From Pseudomonas sp. KNUC1026 (GTDB lineage Bacteria; Pseudomonadota; Gammaproteobacteria; Pseudomonadales; Pseudomonadaceae), in NCBI RefSeq assembly GCF_021650705.1, contig NZ_CP087138.1, positions 1,860,001 through 1,924,000 of the forward strand: a stretch of DNA of 64,000 nt. The letters run 5' to 3'. Position 1 is the stretch's first letter. Each line of letters begins with the position of its first letter. The notes under the pieces were generated by a model. It did no database searches and had not been told where the DNA came from. It saw only the letters and a list, made by a program, of their open reading frames with translations. This document shows, in pieces, positions 45,849 to 55,167 of the stretch. A program made the position numbers and the translations under genes.

Positions 45849-48164
45849 TCAAACCCTTCAAGGCCCTGCTGTGCGCAGTGCTGTGGTTGCCCGCAAGCCT
45901 GGCGCTGGCTTTGCCCTTGACGCCTGAAGAGCAGGCCTGGATCGCCGAGCACCCGGTCGTTCACTACAGCCTGCAACCCAATTGGCCGCTGGAATATGTC
46001 GAGCGGGGTCAGCATGTCGGGCTCAGCCGCGCCTACCTCGACCGCATCGCTGCGAGCACCGGGCTTGTCTTCAGCTATGAGCCCAGCGATCAGCTCGATC
46101 AGGCCCTGCGCCTGCTGCGCAGCGGAAAACTCGACATGGCCGTCGCACTGTCGGCCCGCCTGGTAGGGGACCGCGTGCTGCAGCAGGTCATGTTGAGCGA
46201 CCCCTATTTCGTCGGTTCCACCGTGATTGTCGCGCGTGCCGATGCGCCTTTGATGTTCAGCCCGCAGAAGCTGCGCGGGCAGGTCGTGGCGATCCGCCGC
46301 AGTGGGGGCTATGCCAGTTACCTGCGCGCAGTGTGCCCAGACATCACCCTGCTCGAGTTCGATGACGCCGAACAGGCGCTGGAGGCCGTGGCCAGCGGCA
46401 GAGCCTTCGCCACGGTCGGTCTCGACCTCATCCTGCAACCGGTGATGCGCCGCGATTACGGCCGCGAACTGCGGGTGGCGGGTGTGCTGGCAGACATGCC
46501 GGTGGTGCTGAGCATGGGGATCGCCCCGGCAGACTCTCCACTGCAAGGCATCATCGACAAGGCGCTGGCAAGCCTGAGCGTCAACGACCGGGCCGAGATC
46601 GAAAGCAGCTGGGTCGACAACAGCGTTTCCTACCGGCCCACGCTGCTGGCCATCGTCAAGGATCGCTGGGTCGAGGCCACTGCGCTGGCGCTCGTATTGC
46701 TGGCCTTGCTGCTGCTGGCCCGGCGAGCGCGCCAGGCGCAGCGCTCGGCGCAGGCGAGCGAGAATGCCAAGTCGGCTTTTCTGGCAATGATGAGCCATGA
46801 AATTCGTACACCGATGAACGCCGTGCAGGCCTCCATCGAGCTGCTGCTGCGCTCACCCTTGAACGGCCAGCAGGCGAGCCTGGTGAACCTGGCCAACGAC
46901 TCCTCCCTGGCGCTGCTTGAAATGCTCGATGACGTGCTCGATATCGCACGGCTCGACGCCCACGCGGTAACGCTCGCCGAGCAGCCCACCGACCTGCCTC
47001 GGCTGGCCGAGTCGGTCGCCGACATCTACCGGCTGCGGGCGCAAGGCAAAGGCCTGGCATTGAATCTGGTACTCGAAGGCTTCGACAGCGCTGCTCATTG
47101 GCGTGTCGATGCCATGCGCTTGCGCCAGGTGTTGTCCAACCTGCTTTCCAATGCGGTCAAGTTCACCGAGCGGGGCTGGGTCGAGCTGCGCTTGCAATTG
47201 CAGCATCGGGAGGGTGGGCAGGCCTGGTTGAGCGCTGCGGTGCGCGACACCGGGATCGGTATCGATCCGCAACAGCAGCAGCGCTTGTTTCAGGCCTTTA
47301 CCCAGGCAAGCACCTCCACCACCCGCCAATACGGTGGCAGCGGCCTGGGGCTGTCGATCTGCAAGCAGTTGGCGGCGCTGATGGGCGGGCAGATCGAAGT
47401 GCAGAGCGAGGCGGGCGCGGGCTCGCTGTTCCGTTTGCTGATTCCGCTCAAGCCAGCAGCGCCCCTTGCCAGTGAACCTACCACGGCGCCTGCCGCGCCA
47501 GCCGCGCCTGCGCAGCGCTGCAAAGTGCTGGTGGTGGAGGATCACCCGGTCAACCGCCAGGTGCTGGGCCTGCAGCTGGACAGCCTCGGCTACCCGTGGA
47601 GCATGGCTGCCGATGGCCACCAGGCCTTGGCAATGTTCGAGCAAGGCGGGTGCTTCGGCGCGGTGCTGCTGGACTGCTATCTGCCTGAGATCGACGGCTA
47701 CGAGATTGCCCAACGCCTGCGCCAGAGGGAGCAGGCCAACGGCTTGCCACGCCTGCCCATCATCGCGATTTCGGCTGCCACCGACGAACGCCATCGCGAG
47801 CGCGCCTGGGCAGCGGGCATGGATGCCATCTCTCGCCAAGCCCTTGCGGATCGAGGACCTGGCCAAGGCGTTGGCAGAGCATGCCCTCACTGCGGCCGAC
47901 CCGCGCGCCGAGTTGCTGGCCTTGTTCGTGGAGTCCGGCAGCAGCGACTTGCTGGCGCTGCGCCAGGCGCTGGCTCAAGGTAACTGGGCGCAGGCTCGGC
48001 ATCAGGCGCATCGTTTGACCGGGGCGGCGCTGATGGTGGGCGCCGGCGAGGTTGCGCGGCAGGCCGGTGAACTGGAGCAAGCACTGGCTCTGGACCCGCC
48101 TGGCGTGCCGACCCAGGCCCAGCTTGGCGCCCTGGAGCAAGCGCTGCAGGCTTCAGGCGCCTAG
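45845..48164 (+). CDS. BvgS/EvgS-like hybrid sensor kinase, frameshifted near C-terminus
   Basis: 772 aa from GTG 45845. Signal (LCAVLWLPASLALA), one periplasmic SBP_bac_3 (Venus flytrap) domain ~30-265, TM at ~280-295 (LALVLLALLLLARRA), HisKA with phospho-His in AMMSHEIRTPMN, HATPase (NLLSNAVKFTERG, DTGIGI, GGSGLGLSICKQL), receiver with Asp in LLDCYLPEIDG, and a C-terminal Hpt (AHRLTGAALMVG). An extra T near 47831 breaks the frame; removed, GMDAILAKPLRIEDLAKAL continues into Hpt. So this is a His-Asp-His phosphorelay feeding the adjacent regulator. BvgS usually has two flytrap domains; only one is seen here, and no PAS. Confidence 0.87.
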
Positions 48165-49081
48165 CCAGTACAGGCACAGCGACAAGCTCAGCAGCGACAG
48201 CAAGGTCGACATCAGGATCGCTCGCGACACCACGCCGGCTTCGCGCTGGAATACTCTGCGAGCATGAAAGGCCCGGTGCCGGTAGGCAGCGCGCTTAGCA
48301 GCAGCGCGGCATGAGCCCACAGTGGCGGCAAGTGCAGCACCTTGAATGCCAGGAACGCGGTCAGCGCAGGCTGAGCCACCAGCTTGATCGCCACCAGTGG
48401 CCAGGCGCCGGCCTGGCGGCCGGGTTGCTTCTGCGCCAGGAACAGGCCCAGGGAAACCAAAGCGCAAGGTGTGGTGGCTGCGGCCAGCAGGTCGAGCAGG
48501 TGCTGAACGGGCGTCGCCAGCCCAAGGCCGGTACAGGCCCAGCCAGTCCCGAGCACCGGCGCTACCACCAGCGGGTTTTTCGCCAGAGCCTTGAGCACGG
48601 TGGCCAAGGCCCTGCCCAGGTGGCGCTCCTGCTGCAAGCCCACCTCTATACACACCACGGCCACCGCGAACAGCACGCACACCACAATGAGTGTCGCGAT
48701 CAGTGCAGGCTCAAGGCCAGGTTCGCCCAGCACCAGCAGGCACAGCGGGATACCGATGTAACCGGTGTTGGCGTAGGACGCGCTGAGCCCATCGATACTG
48801 GCGTCCACCAGAGGCTGGCGCTGCCACAATCGCCAAATCAGGGTGGCGATAAAGGTGAGCAAACAGCCAGCGCCGACGGCGATGACAAACCCCGGTTGCC
48901 AGATCTGCGCCCAGGTGGTCGTGGCGGTGACCTTGAACAACAGCGCCGGCAGGCACAGCCAGACCACCAGGCGGTTGATCTCCGAGGCCGCTTCAGGCCC
49001 CAGGCGGTTGCTGCGGCGGCACAGATAGCCCAGCAGGATCAGGGCGAAAATCGGCAGTACGACGGTGACGACAGCGTGCAT
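48153..49081 (-). CDS. AEC-family (auxin efflux carrier-like) transporter, frameshifted at C-terminus
   Basis: 309 residues after correction, from ATG 49081. Ten TM helices in two halves; family features VLPIFALILLGYLCRRSNRL, INRLVVWLCLPALLFK, SYANTGYIGIPLCLLVLGEPG and ALLLSALPTGTGPFMLAE. Near 48250 one A (T on the coding strand) is missing; restored, AEYFQREAGVVSRAILMSTLLSLLSL gives the normal last TM. AEC proteins export organic acids or amino-acid derivatives; substrate not predictable. Convergent with the kinase gene (12-base overlap). Confidence 0.82.
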
Positions 49082-49192
49082 GAGAGCTCTGGCTCGTGGG
49101 TTGGGGGAGGGTGAGCCTAAGCGTGACGAACCATGCGGTCCAACGCTTATTGCGGCCCTGATCGATACCTGTCCGAAACCAATGCGATGCAA

Positions 49193-49345
49193 TGACGGCA
49201 GTTGCGCTATTTTCTGGCGATGGCCGAGCAGCTGCATTTACCCGCCGGTGCAGCTGGCGCTCAACGAACTATTGCTCCGAACCCTGTTATCACCTACGGC
49301 GCCAGCTGGGTTGCGGGCAACCGCCACCCGTGCTTTCTGGGGGTC
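49193..49345 (+). pseudogene. Remnant of a LysR-type regulator N-terminus
   Basis: RQLRYFLAMAEQLHL (from 49196) is the unmistakable start of a LysR HTH domain, but the helix that should follow is scrambled across frames. LRRQLGCGQPP in a neighbouring frame near 49300 recalls the RQLExxLG part. The remaining ~220 residues of a LysR protein are absent, as the next gene begins at 49361. It is divergent from the AEC transporter, the usual place for its regulator. Unlike the other frame breaks here, this one looks like real decay and deletion. Confidence 0.6.
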
Positions 49346-49360
49346 CTGGCGCTTGCCGGG

Positions 49361-50489
49361 TTATCCGTGGACAGCCTTGTAGAGAGCTTTGATCAAGTCC
49401 GACTGGGTGATGATGCCGGCCAGCCGGCGGTCCTGGTCGATGATCGGAATATGCCGGTGCCCGGCCACCGAGAACACCGGCACCAGGTCGATGAGCAGGC
49501 GATCGCCGCTGGAGACCCGCACATTGCGCGTCATGATCTGGCCGACCTGGCTGTCGCCGCTCGGTGCTTTTGGCCGCAGCAGTGAGCGCAGGCGCCAGGC
49601 CATGCCTTCGTGCACGTCCATGTCGACCTGGCGCATGAAATCAGCGACGGTCACGATGCCCACCAGGTGCAGCTGGCTGTCGATCACCGGCAACGCCTTG
49701 ACCCGGTGTTTGCGCATCAGCGCCCACGCAGCCTGCAGGGGCATGTCGGCGCGTGCGACGACCGGGTCCGGGGTCATGACGTCGGCGCAGCGAATCACCC
49801 CCATGGTGCGTTGGTAGGCGGCCGATTCTGCTTGCTCCAACAGGGCTTGCAGGTCGTCACGGGAGATATCCAGCACCTGGTTGTAGCGGGCCAGCGCCGT
49901 GTCGAGATCGCTCTGCTGCAGGCGCGCCTCGGCGCTGGGCGCCCGATCGCGATGAGGCCAGCGACGGCGCGTGAGATTGTTGTAGAGCAAGGCGCCGGCC
50001 ACCATCAGCAGCGAGTCGAGCAGCACAGGGTTGAAGGCGATGCGGAAGTCACTGGCATCGGCCAGCACCATCAGCAACGCCGCCGCGCCCCCGGGGATGA
50101 AGGCAACGCAGCGCCATCATCACCGCGATCGCCAGGCCTACGGCCATTGCCGCCGCTACTGTAGCGTCCGGCACCCAGCGTGAGCAGGCGATGCCGACCA
50201 GCGCCGAGAGTGTATTGCCGCCTATCACCGACCAGGGCTGGGCGAGTGGGCTCGAGGGCAGGGCGAACACCAGCACCGCGCTGGCGCCCAGGGGCGCCAC
50301 CAATACCAGCGCCAATAGCGGTGAAGTGTGCGCCGCCAGGCCCTGGCTCCACCAGGCCGCGCCCAGCGCTGCGAGCAGGATTCCGAGCGCGGCGCCGATG
50401 CTGGCACGCAGTTTTTCCCTCGGGCTGATGGCCAGCGGGGCGGGGAGCAATGCCTTGAGCCAGGCGAGGCTGTCGGGAGTCTGGGGCAT
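49361..50489 (-). CDS. HPP-family membrane protein with CBS pair, frameshifted
   Basis: 376 residues after correction. The start is ATG 50489 (MPQTPDSLAWLKALLP) with AAGG upstream. Four TM helices (SIGAALGILLAALGAAWW, LLALVLVAPLGASAVLVFALP, IGGNTLSALVGIACSRW, MAVGLAIAVMMALRCLHP). The HPPGGAAALLMVL family motif is broken at 50087-50094, where one C and one G seem missing. After DFRIAFNPVLLDSLLMVAGALLYN come two CBS domains (VMTPDPVVARADMPLQAAWALMRKHRVKALPVID; IMTRNVRVSSGDRLLIDLVPVFSVAGHRHIPIID). HPP proteins are implicated in nitrite transport in cyanobacteria and plants; the CBS pair probably senses nucleotides. Confidence 0.8.
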
Positions 50490-50689
50490 GGGAAACCTTG
50501 GCAGCGAATGAGTAGGCGCGGGCATCGCCAGTGGGCTGGCTGTCTGGGGCGGGCGCATTGCCTGCAATGGTAGCTGGCTCAAGGCTATCGGATAAATCCC
50601 CGAATACGACACAGCGCGACACAGTTACGCGGTGTGCCGGCCGCAGATGCGCGCTTATGCTTGCCGCTTTCTGCCGCCCAGGAGTCAAT

Positions 50690-51256
50690 ATGCGAGCGCT
50701 TCCCCCCGTCCAGCGCGTGGTCACCGGCCACGATGAAAGCGGCAAGGCCGTGATCACCGAACACGGCCCGGCCCCCGCCCAATTCCCCATCCCAGCCGTG
50801 CCTGGCATGCACTTTCAGGAAATCTGGAACACCAGCGCCTTGCCGGTCGCCCTGGACAACGGCGCCGACCCCACCCAGCGCCCGCTGCGCCTGGCACCCA
50901 CGCCCAGTGGCGGGCTCATCCGGGTGGTCGACATCCCGCCCGACAGCATCCAGAACCAGGCCAGCGACGATGCCATCGCCGCAACCCTGGCCGCAGTCGG
51001 CGCGCCGGCCAATGAAGTGGGTGGTAGCCGTCACAAGCTGATGCACCGTACCCAAACCCTCGATTACGGCATCCTGGTCCAGGGCGAGCTCTGGCTGATG
51101 CTCGATGAGCAGGAGGTTCGCCTCACCCCGGGCGATGTGGTCGTGCAGCGTGGCACACGCCACGCGTGGAGCAACCGCACCGAGGAAATGGCGCGCATCG
51201 TGTTCGTTCTGCATGACGGCTATTACGCCGAGGGCATCACCCCGCTCCAGCCTTGA
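50690..51256 (+). CDS. Cupin-domain protein
   Basis: 188 residues from ATG 50690 with CAGGAG upstream. The C-terminal ~90 residues are a cupin barrel: HRTQTLDYGILVQGELWLMLDEQEVRLTPGDVVVQRGTRHAWSNRTEEMARIVFVL, with the PGD turn and a metal-ligand His (RGTRHAW). The N-terminal part (HFQEIWNTSALPVAL) is typical of small Pseudomonas cupins next to LysR regulators. Reaction unknown. Convergent with the LysR gene (20-base overlap). Confidence 0.78.
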   Translation: MRALPPVQRVVTGHDESGKAVITEHGPAPAQFPIPAVPGMHFQEIWNTSALPVALDNGADPTQRPLRLAPTPSGGLIRVVDIPPDSIQNQASDDAIAATLAAVGAPANEVGGSRHKLMHRTQTLDYGILVQGELWLMLDEQEVRLTPGDVVVQRGTRHAWSNRTEEMARIVFVLHDGYYAEGITPLQP

Positions 51257-52139
51257 TGTAGTCGATGAAAGCCCGTAGCGGGGCGGGCTCCAGCCGCCGG
51301 CCGGGGTAGTACAGAAACGGCCCGGAAAACTCCAGCCACCAGGGCTCCAGCACAGGCACCAGCTCACCCCGCTCGAAGAACGGTTGCAGCCAGTCTTCGA
51401 ACAGGAACACCAGGCCACTGCCCGCCACCGCCATTTCCACCAGCAGCTCGGTAGCGCCACCGATCTGCACCAGCAACGGCCCGCGCGGTTCGACATTGAT
51501 CTGTTGCCCATCGCGCTCGTACTCCCACGCCGGCTGCGCACCGCTGGCAAAGCGGCCACGCAGGCAGGCGTGCTGGAGCAACTCGTCGGGGTGCTCCGGG
51601 GTGCCATGCCTTGCGAGGTAAGCCGGCGCCGCTGCAGTGGCATAGCGTTGCCGGCGCGGGCCAATGGGCACGGCGATCATGTCCTGCTCAAGCCGTTCCT
51701 CGTAGCGGATGCCTGCGTCATGGCCGCTTTGCAGAATGTCGACGAAGGTGTCCTGCGCGGTGACTTCCACGCGGATGTCGGGATAGCGAGCCAGAAAACC
51801 TGGCAGTACTGCCGGCAGCACCAGCCGCGCCGCGACCACCGGCACGTTCAACCGCAACGTGCCGGCAGGCCTGTCACGGAAGCCGTTGACCACATCCAGC
51901 GCACTTTGCACTTCCTTCAGCGCAGGCTCCAGGCGTAGGCGCAGGCTGGCGCCGGCCTCGGTCAAGGCCACACTGCGGGTGCTGCGGTTGAGCAGGCGCA
52001 CGCCCAGTTGGGCCTCCAGCCGGCGCACGGCGTCGCTCAGGCGCGAGGCGCTGTCGTTGCCCTGGCGTGCGGCGTCGCGAAAGCCGCCAGCGCGGGCCAC
52101 GGCGAGGAAGGCATGCAAGTCGTTGAGGTCAGTGGGCAT
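51237..52139 (-). CDS. LysR-family transcriptional regulator
   Basis: A 300-residue regulator; start at ATG 52139 (MPTDLNDLHAFLAVARAGG). HTH region ~5-60: FRDAARQGNDSASRLSDAVRRLEAQLGVRLLNRSTRSVALTEAG. The effector domain follows (LPAVLPGFLARYPDIRVEVTAQDTFVDIL, GHDAGIRYEERLEQDMIAVPIG). Divergent from the aldo/keto reductase across 98 bases, so it probably controls that gene and possibly the cupin. Intact. Confidence 0.87.
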   Translation of the reverse strand: MPTDLNDLHAFLAVARAGGFRDAARQGNDSASRLSDAVRRLEAQLGVRLLNRSTRSVALTEAGASLRLRLEPALKEVQSALDVVNGFRDRPAGTLRLNVPVVAARLVLPAVLPGFLARYPDIRVEVTAQDTFVDILQSGHDAGIRYEERLEQDMIAVPIGPRRQRYATAAAPAYLARHGTPEHPDELLQHACLRGRFASGAQPAWEYERDGQQINVEPRGPLLVQIGGATELLVEMAVAGSGLVFLFEDWLQPFFERGELVPVLEPWWLEFSGPFLYYPGRRLEPAPLRAFIDYIKAGAG

Positions 52140-52237
52140 TGTTCTGAAAACCGGACGAGGTGTGCGAACTGTACCGGATTGTCGTGCAACACGCAGGCGC
52201 CTACCGTAGTGCTCATCCCAACCCAAGGAGCTCACCG

Positions 52238-53113
52238 ATGAGCCTGCTCGAACACTGCACTACCGCGCGCCTGGGCGATCGCCAGGTCAAGCGCCTCGGT
52301 TATGGCGCGATGCAACTGGCCGGCCCGGGCGTGTTCGGGCCGCCAAAAGACCCAGGCGCCGCACTTGCCGTGCTGCGCGAGGCGCTCGAACAGGGCGTCG
52401 ATCATATAGACACCTCGGACTTCTACGGCCCGCACATCACCAACCAGCTGATTCGCAAGGCCCTGCACCCTTATCCCGAACAACTCAGGATTGTTACCAA
52501 GGTCAGCGCCAGGCGTGACGCTCAGGGCGCCTGGTTACCGGCCATGAGCCCTGCGGAACTGACAGCGGCTGTCGAGAGCAACCTGCGTAACCTGGGCCTC
52601 GAACAGCTGGAGGTCGTCAACCTGCGCAGCATGCATGGCCTGCATGCCCCGGCCGAAGGCTCGCTGGAAGAGGCGTTGACAGCATTGGCCGAGCTGCGCG
52701 AGCGCGGTTCGATTCGCCACCTGGGTGTGAGCAACGTTACCCCTACGCAGATCGCAGAGGCGCGCCGGCTGGTGCCGATCGTTTGTGTGCAGAACGCCTA
52801 CAACCTGGCGAACCGGCACGACGATGCATTGATCGATGACCTGGCTCGGGAGGGGATTGCCTACGTGCCGTTCTTTCCTCTGGGCGGCTTCAGCCCGTTG
52901 CAGTCCCAGGGGCTGACCGCCATTGCCGCCGAGCTCAATGCCACGCCGATGCAGGTGGCGCTTGCCTGGTTGTTGCAGCGTTCGCCCAACATCCTGCTGA
53001 TTCCCGGTACTTCGAGCGTGGCGCATCTGCGTGAAAACCTCGCCGCAGCGCAGTTGCAACTGCCGGCAGAGGTGGTCGCCCGGCTGGACCGCTGGAGTGA
53101 ACTGAACGAGTGA
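52238..53113 (+). CDS. Aldo/keto reductase
   Basis: A 291-residue enzyme from ATG 52238 with AAGGAG upstream. AKR features: RLGYGAMQLAGPGVFGPPKD, HIDTSDFYGPHITNQLIRKAL (catalytic Asp and Tyr), RIVTKVSARRD (Lys), IRHLGVSNVTP, and the NADPH end LLIPGTSSVAHLRENLAAA. It resembles the YdbC/PdxI group rather than the reductase at 25.8 kb. Substrate unknown. Followed by a clear terminator. Confidence 0.84.
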   Translation: MSLLEHCTTARLGDRQVKRLGYGAMQLAGPGVFGPPKDPGAALAVLREALEQGVDHIDTSDFYGPHITNQLIRKALHPYPEQLRIVTKVSARRDAQGAWLPAMSPAELTAAVESNLRNLGLEQLEVVNLRSMHGLHAPAEGSLEEALTALAELRERGSIRHLGVSNVTPTQIAEARRLVPIVCVQNAYNLANRHDDALIDDLAREGIAYVPFFPLGGFSPLQSQGLTAIAAELNATPMQVALAWLLQRSPNILLIPGTSSVAHLRENLAAAQLQLPAEVVARLDRWSELNE

Positions 53114-53132
53114 GGCGTATTCGGTTTTTCCG

Positions 53133-53159
53133 AAGGGTTATATCGTTATAACCCTTTTT
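53133..53159 (+). terminator. Intrinsic terminator after the aldo/keto reductase
   Basis: A perfect 10-bp stem AAGGGTTATA / TATAACCCTT with loop TCGT, then TTT, 19 bases after the stop. The same bases contain ATATCGTTATAACC, close to the motif at 25603-25616, so the site might also act as an operator for the YeiH gene. Confidence 0.65.
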
Positions 53160-53213
53160 ATCTGGCGCCCGGCGGCGCTAGTGTGGGGCGGTCATTACAG
53201 AGGAGGCCGCTCC

Positions 53214-54194
53214 ATGTTCCCTGGCATTGCCCTGAGCGCATCGCTCGCTGCCGCTGGTTTTGCACTTTCCTGCCTGCCTGGCCTGGCGCATTTCGGTTTG
53301 AGCCCGCTCGTCTACGCACTGGTGCTGGGGATGTTGCTGAGCAACTGGCCGCGCTTCGGCGGCTGGGCTGACGCCCAGGCGGGCCTTGCGTTCTGCGCCC
53401 GCCCGGTGCTGCGCCTGGGTGTGGTGCTGTTCGGGTTGCAACTGACGCTGGGACAGGTATTCGCACTGGGCCTGCCTGCCATCGGCCTGGACCTGCTGGT
53501 GGTGTGCAGCGTGATGTTCATCGGTTATGCGGTTGGCACCCGCGTGTTGGGCCTGGCGCCGGATGTGGCATTGCTCACCTGCGCCGGCAGCGCCATTTGC
53601 GGGGCTGCCGCGGTGCTGGCTACCGAATCGACCATCCGTGCCCGGCCTGCCGCCACGGCGATGGCAGTCGCGACCGTGGTGTTGTTCGGCTCGGCAGCCA
53701 TGCTGCTTTACCCCTTGCTGTATCCCCTGAGTGGGTTGAGCGAGCCACAGTTCGGGATCTATATCGGCGCGACGGTGCATGAAGTGGCGCAGGTGGTCGC
53801 GGCGGGAGATGCGGTGGGGCCGGGTGCGCTGGCCAATGCGGTGGTGGTCAAGCTGGTGCGGGTGATGTTGCTGGTGCCGTTCCTGCTGATCGTCGGCCGT
53901 TGCTGGGCTGGCCGCAGCAGCGGAGCACCAGGCACGCTCACGGTGCCCTGGTTCGCTTTCGGCTTTGTATTGATGGTTGTCTTCAACAGCTATGTAGTGC
54001 TGCCCGCCAGCCTGCACGGTGCATTGACGCAGGCGGGCCAATGGGCCTTGGCGCTGGCCATGGCGGCCTTGGGCTACCAGACGCGCCTGGGCCTGCTCAA
54101 GGCGCTCGGCTGGCGGCCGTTCGCCTTGGCGCTGATGCTGTTCGTGATGCTGGCGCTGGGTGGGTTGCTGGTAGTTCGGCTGCTGCTGGCCTGA
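53214..54194 (+). CDS. YeiH-family putative sulfate exporter
   Basis: A 326-residue inner-membrane protein from ATG 53214 with GAGGAGG upstream. About ten TM helices; the conserved family core is visible: GMLLSNWP, ARPVLRLGVVLFGLQLTL, LTCAGSAICGAAAVLATEST, and IGATVHEVAQVVAAGDAVG. The family (YeiH, TauZ/SafE relatives) is annotated as sulfate or sulfite exporters in taurine degraders, which suits the sulfur genes elsewhere in the window; direct evidence is lacking. Convergent with alkA. Confidence 0.83.
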   Translation: MFPGIALSASLAAAGFALSCLPGLAHFGLSPLVYALVLGMLLSNWPRFGGWADAQAGLAFCARPVLRLGVVLFGLQLTLGQVFALGLPAIGLDLLVVCSVMFIGYAVGTRVLGLAPDVALLTCAGSAICGAAAVLATESTIRARPAATAMAVATVVLFGSAAMLLYPLLYPLSGLSEPQFGIYIGATVHEVAQVVAAGDAVGPGALANAVVVKLVRVMLLVPFLLIVGRCWAGRSSGAPGTLTVPWFAFGFVLMVVFNSYVVLPASLHGALTQAGQWALALAMAALGYQTRLGLLKALGWRPFALALMLFVMLALGGLLVVRLLLA

Positions 54195-54200
54195 GCCGGC

Positions 54201-55124
54201 TCAGCCACCGCGTGCGCCTCCGGCGGCATCGGCCACGGCGTTCCACAGATGCAGCGCGGCATAGGCACGCCACGGCCGCCAGGCTTCGCTGCGTGCACGC
54301 CACTGCGCAGGCTTGAGCAGCTCTGGATGCTGGCGCTGGATCTGCTGCAACAGCACAAGGTCCGTGCCCGGCCAGGCGTCGGCATCGCCCCAGGCGCGCA
54401 TGGCCACGTATTCAACCGTCCACGGGCCAATGCCGGGCAAGGCCAGCAAAGCGGCGCGTTGAACGGGCAGGGGGGCTGCACCGCGCTCGAGCGGCAACAC
54501 GCCAAGCGCGGCCTGTGCCGCCAGCCCCTGCAATGCCTGCACTCGCCGCCCGGGCATGCCGATGCGTTCGAGGTTGGCCCCCGCCAGCGCCGCAGGCTCC
54601 GGGCACACCGCTCGCAGCGCAGGGTTGGCCAACGCCGGCATCTCCCCGCCAGCACGCTCTACCAGCCGGCCCATCAGCGTGGTGGCCGCCTTGACGCTGA
54701 CCTGCTGGCCGACGATTGCGCGTACCACCAGCTCGAAGGCCGACCAGGCACCGGCAACCCGCAGCCCCGGTGCGAGGCGTGTGAGAGGGCCAAGCCAAGG
54801 GTCCTGGCCCAGGTGCGCGTTGATGGGAGCGGGGTCGGCGTGCAGGTCGAACAAGGCCGCTGCCTGTGGCAGCCAATCGCCCAGGTGCGCGGCGGCCGGG
54901 CCGTAGGCACGCAACAGCAAACGTCGATGATCAAGCGGCGTGACCTGAAACTGGCCAGGCAGGCCCTGCCAGAGCAGGTTGCGCCAATAGCCATCCTCCA
55001 CGCTCGCGTGCTCGACTCCTGCGGTGGCCCGGCCCTGCAGAAAGCGGATCAACCGTGGCCAGTCCAGTGGCGGTGTGAAAGGCAGCTCGCACGTTTGCTG
55101 GGCGATGCCGGCAACAGTTTTCAT
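54201..55124 (-). CDS. alkA: DNA-3-methyladenine glycosylase II (AlkA-type)
   Basis: A 307-residue enzyme. The start is placed at ATG 55124 (MKTVAGIAQQ) after CAAGGGGAAGGA; the longer open frame is not family-like. AlkA_N occupies ~10-120 (LPFTPPLDWPRLIRFLQGRATAGVEHASVEDGYWR). The HhH-GPD domain follows with ELVVRAIVGQQVSVKAATTL, LPGIGPWTVEYVAMRAWGDADAWPGTDLVL; the catalytic Asp is in WPGTDLVL. It excises alkylated bases. Not inducible by an adjacent Ada gene here. Confidence 0.88.
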   Translation of the reverse strand: MKTVAGIAQQTCELPFTPPLDWPRLIRFLQGRATAGVEHASVEDGYWRNLLWQGLPGQFQVTPLDHRRLLLRAYGPAAAHLGDWLPQAAALFDLHADPAPINAHLGQDPWLGPLTRLAPGLRVAGAWSAFELVVRAIVGQQVSVKAATTLMGRLVERAGGEMPALANPALRAVCPEPAALAGANLERIGMPGRRVQALQGLAAQAALGVLPLERGAAPLPVQRAALLALPGIGPWTVEYVAMRAWGDADAWPGTDLVLLQQIQRQHPELLKPAQWRARSEAWRPWRAYAALHLWNAVADAAGGARGG

Positions 55125-55167
55125 TCCTTCCCCTTGGGGTAATCGAGCCCACAGCCTGCCTGAAGCC

